A DNA stretch of 27,500 nt from Pseudoalteromonas shioyasakiensis (GTDB lineage Bacteria > Pseudomonadota > Gammaproteobacteria > Enterobacterales > Alteromonadaceae). The first letter of the stretch is position 1; each line of letters begins with the position of its first letter. The notes below the pieces were generated by a model. The model was not told where the DNA came from. It saw only the letters and a list, made by a program, of their open reading frames with translations, and made no database searches. Positions 26,643-27,500 of this stretch are shown in pieces. Both the position numbers and the translations under genes were made by a program. The stretch is from NCBI GenBank assembly GCA_013391845.1, contig CP058414.1:795001-822500 (forward strand). The letters are read 5' to 3'.

Positions 26643-27434
26643 TCAGTTCATATAATGGTGTTTGATTCTGGTATAGGTGGGACAACCGTACTTGAACAGA
26701 TCCAAGCACTGATCCCAGATGCTGATTATAGCTATTTTATGGATAATGCTTTATTGCCATATGGCGCGCAAAGCCAGCAAACGATCATAACCCGCCTTTT
26801 TGCGCTACTACAGTTTATCGAAATAGAAAAATTACACGTAGATATCCTAGTAATTGCGTGTAACACCGCCTCTACATCTGCATTAGAAACTATTCGCCCG
26901 TATACAAATATAGAAGTAGTTGGTGTTGTGCCTGCGATAAAGCCAGCAAGCGCTTTAAGCAATAGCAAACATATTGGTTTGTTGGCAACGCCATCGACGA
27001 CCAAGAGCCACTATACTGCAAATTTAATTAGTACTTATAGCCAAGGCACTCAAGTCAGTTTATATGGTTCAACTGAGCTGGTGGAAATAGCAGAAACACT
27101 GTTTCATACGCAGACACTCAATAAAGAAAAACTTGAAAAAGAATTGTGTGGTCTAGCTATCGCAGAAGATATAGATGTATTGGTACTTGGCTGTACACAC
27201 TTTCCATTATTAGCAAATGCGATTAATGACTATTATAAACAACGGATCTTACTTATAGATTCAGGCAAAGCGATTGCTAATCGCGTTAAAAGTTTAATTG
27301 AACTTCGGGGATACACAGTAACCGGAGATAAAAAAAAGCCGCTGCACTTTTATGCAACGGCTCCTATTTGTCACTCGCAATTAAACGTTGAGCTGATTAC
27401 GCTGACTGATCAGATCCCTCACGGAAGCTATTAG
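26640..27434 (+). CDS. murI: Glutamate racemase
   Basis: MurI makes D-glutamate from L-glutamate for peptidoglycan. The 264-residue cytoplasmic protein has FDSGIGG (Asp9-Ser10), the two catalytic cysteines in VIACNTAS (Cys74) and LGCTHFPLL (Cys185), and GVVPAIKPA. The start is TTG 26640, supported by GAGGT 7 nt upstream; the next ATG (26655) would cut into the conserved N-terminus. It lies 44 bases behind the DUF5610 gene without a terminator, so it could partly share the sigma-28 transcript. In E. coli murI sits in a trmA-btuB-murI-rrn neighbourhood, and here trmA is again close by. Its last 110 bases also carry a minus-strand terminator. Confidence 0.97.
   Translation: MSVHIMVFDSGIGGTTVLEQIQALIPDADYSYFMDNALLPYGAQSQQTIITRLFALLQFIEIEKLHVDILVIACNTASTSALETIRPYTNIEVVGVVPAIKPASALSNSKHIGLLATPSTTKSHYTANLISTYSQGTQVSLYGSTELVEIAETLFHTQTLNKEKLEKELCGLAIAEDIDVLVLGCTHFPLLANAINDYYKQRILLIDSGKAIANRVKSLIELRGYTVTGDKKKPLHFYATAPICHSQLNVELITLTDQIPHGSY
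27330..27362 (-). terminator. Intrinsic terminator of the convergent gene, inside murI
   Basis: On the minus strand AGCCGTTGCA (complement of 27353-27362) pairs with TGCAGCGGCT (complement of 27337-27346) over 10 bp including one G-U, with a 6-nt loop. Seven T residues follow (complement of 27330-27336). It lies 35 bases after the stop codon of the partial minus-strand gene and entirely within murI coding sequence. Confidence 0.82.
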
Positions 27435-27500
27435 TCTCGTTCTCTTGTTTTTGTTTTGCTTCACGTACTTTTAAAGTACGCTGTTGGAATTCGCTATCAT
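27397..27500 (-). CDS. C-terminal end of an unidentified convergent gene (partial)
   Basis: The minus-strand frame open from the window edge encodes a last 34-residue stretch that is polar, Gln/Glu/Lys-rich and probably helical (DSEFQQRTLKVREAKQKQEN near its start), ending SDQSA and TAA at 27397-27399. It overlaps the murI 3' end by 38 bases. The well-formed terminator 35 bases beyond the stop supports a real gene. Too little is visible to name it. Confidence 0.6.
   Translation of the reverse strand, partial: DSEFQQRTLKVREAKQKQENETNSFREGSDQSA

Overview
The window looks like chromosomal DNA of a marine gammaproteobacterium of the Alteromonadales, most likely Pseudoalteromonas. The reasons are the moderately low GC content, the complete gsp cluster, the srkA-dsbA linkage, the REP-like GTAGGAG palindromes and a MITE-like element with ATACCAAT ends. 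The genus is inferred from general resemblance; no database search was possible.

Layout. Bases 1-2628 are the distal end of an rRNA operon: 23S rRNA (5' part outside the window), a spacer without tRNA, 5S rRNA and a strong terminator. Bases 2636-3692 hold no gene. They contain five tandem REP-type palindrome pairs, a bidirectional hairpin terminator and a small inverted-repeat element that abuts the pckA stop codon. On the minus strand follow pckA (gluconeogenesis), with a pair of LacI-type operator-like palindromes upstream, then hslR-hslO (ribosome rescue and redox chaperone). hslO carries an apparent 1-nt frameshift near its 5' end.

From 6999 to 18431 on the plus strand runs a complete, tightly packed type II secretion operon, gspC-D-E-F-G-H-I-J-K-L-M-N. 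It has a promoter candidate before gspC and a second, with a consensus -10, just before the major pseudopilin gene gspG. Between gspG and gspH a 19-codon mini-ORF runs into a 10-bp hairpin that presents the gspH start codon in its loop, which suggests translational coupling. gspN is followed by a UPF0149/YecA-family gene. Two small convergent unknown genes follow on the minus strand, one of them encoding a four-cysteine putative zinc-binding protein.

From 19902 on the plus strand come ccoG (cbb3 oxidase assembly), then srkA and two tandem dsbA paralogues (envelope stress and disulfide formation), then a DUF523 gene. Convergent to these is trmA. Divergent from trmA is a DUF5610-type gene preceded by a very good sigma-28 (FliA) promoter, which suggests that this uncharacterised protein belongs to the motility regulon. 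murI follows. Its 3' coding end contains an intrinsic terminator for a convergent gene whose C-terminal end enters the window at the right edge.

Functionally the secretion apparatus is the centre of the window. The dsbA pair could supply disulfides to exported T2SS substrates, and ccoG, srkA, pckA, trmA and murI are housekeeping or stress genes. The least ordinary signals are the sigma-28 promoter on the DUF5610 gene, the gspG-gspH coupling device, the hslO frameshift, the terminator embedded in murI, and the REP-pair array.
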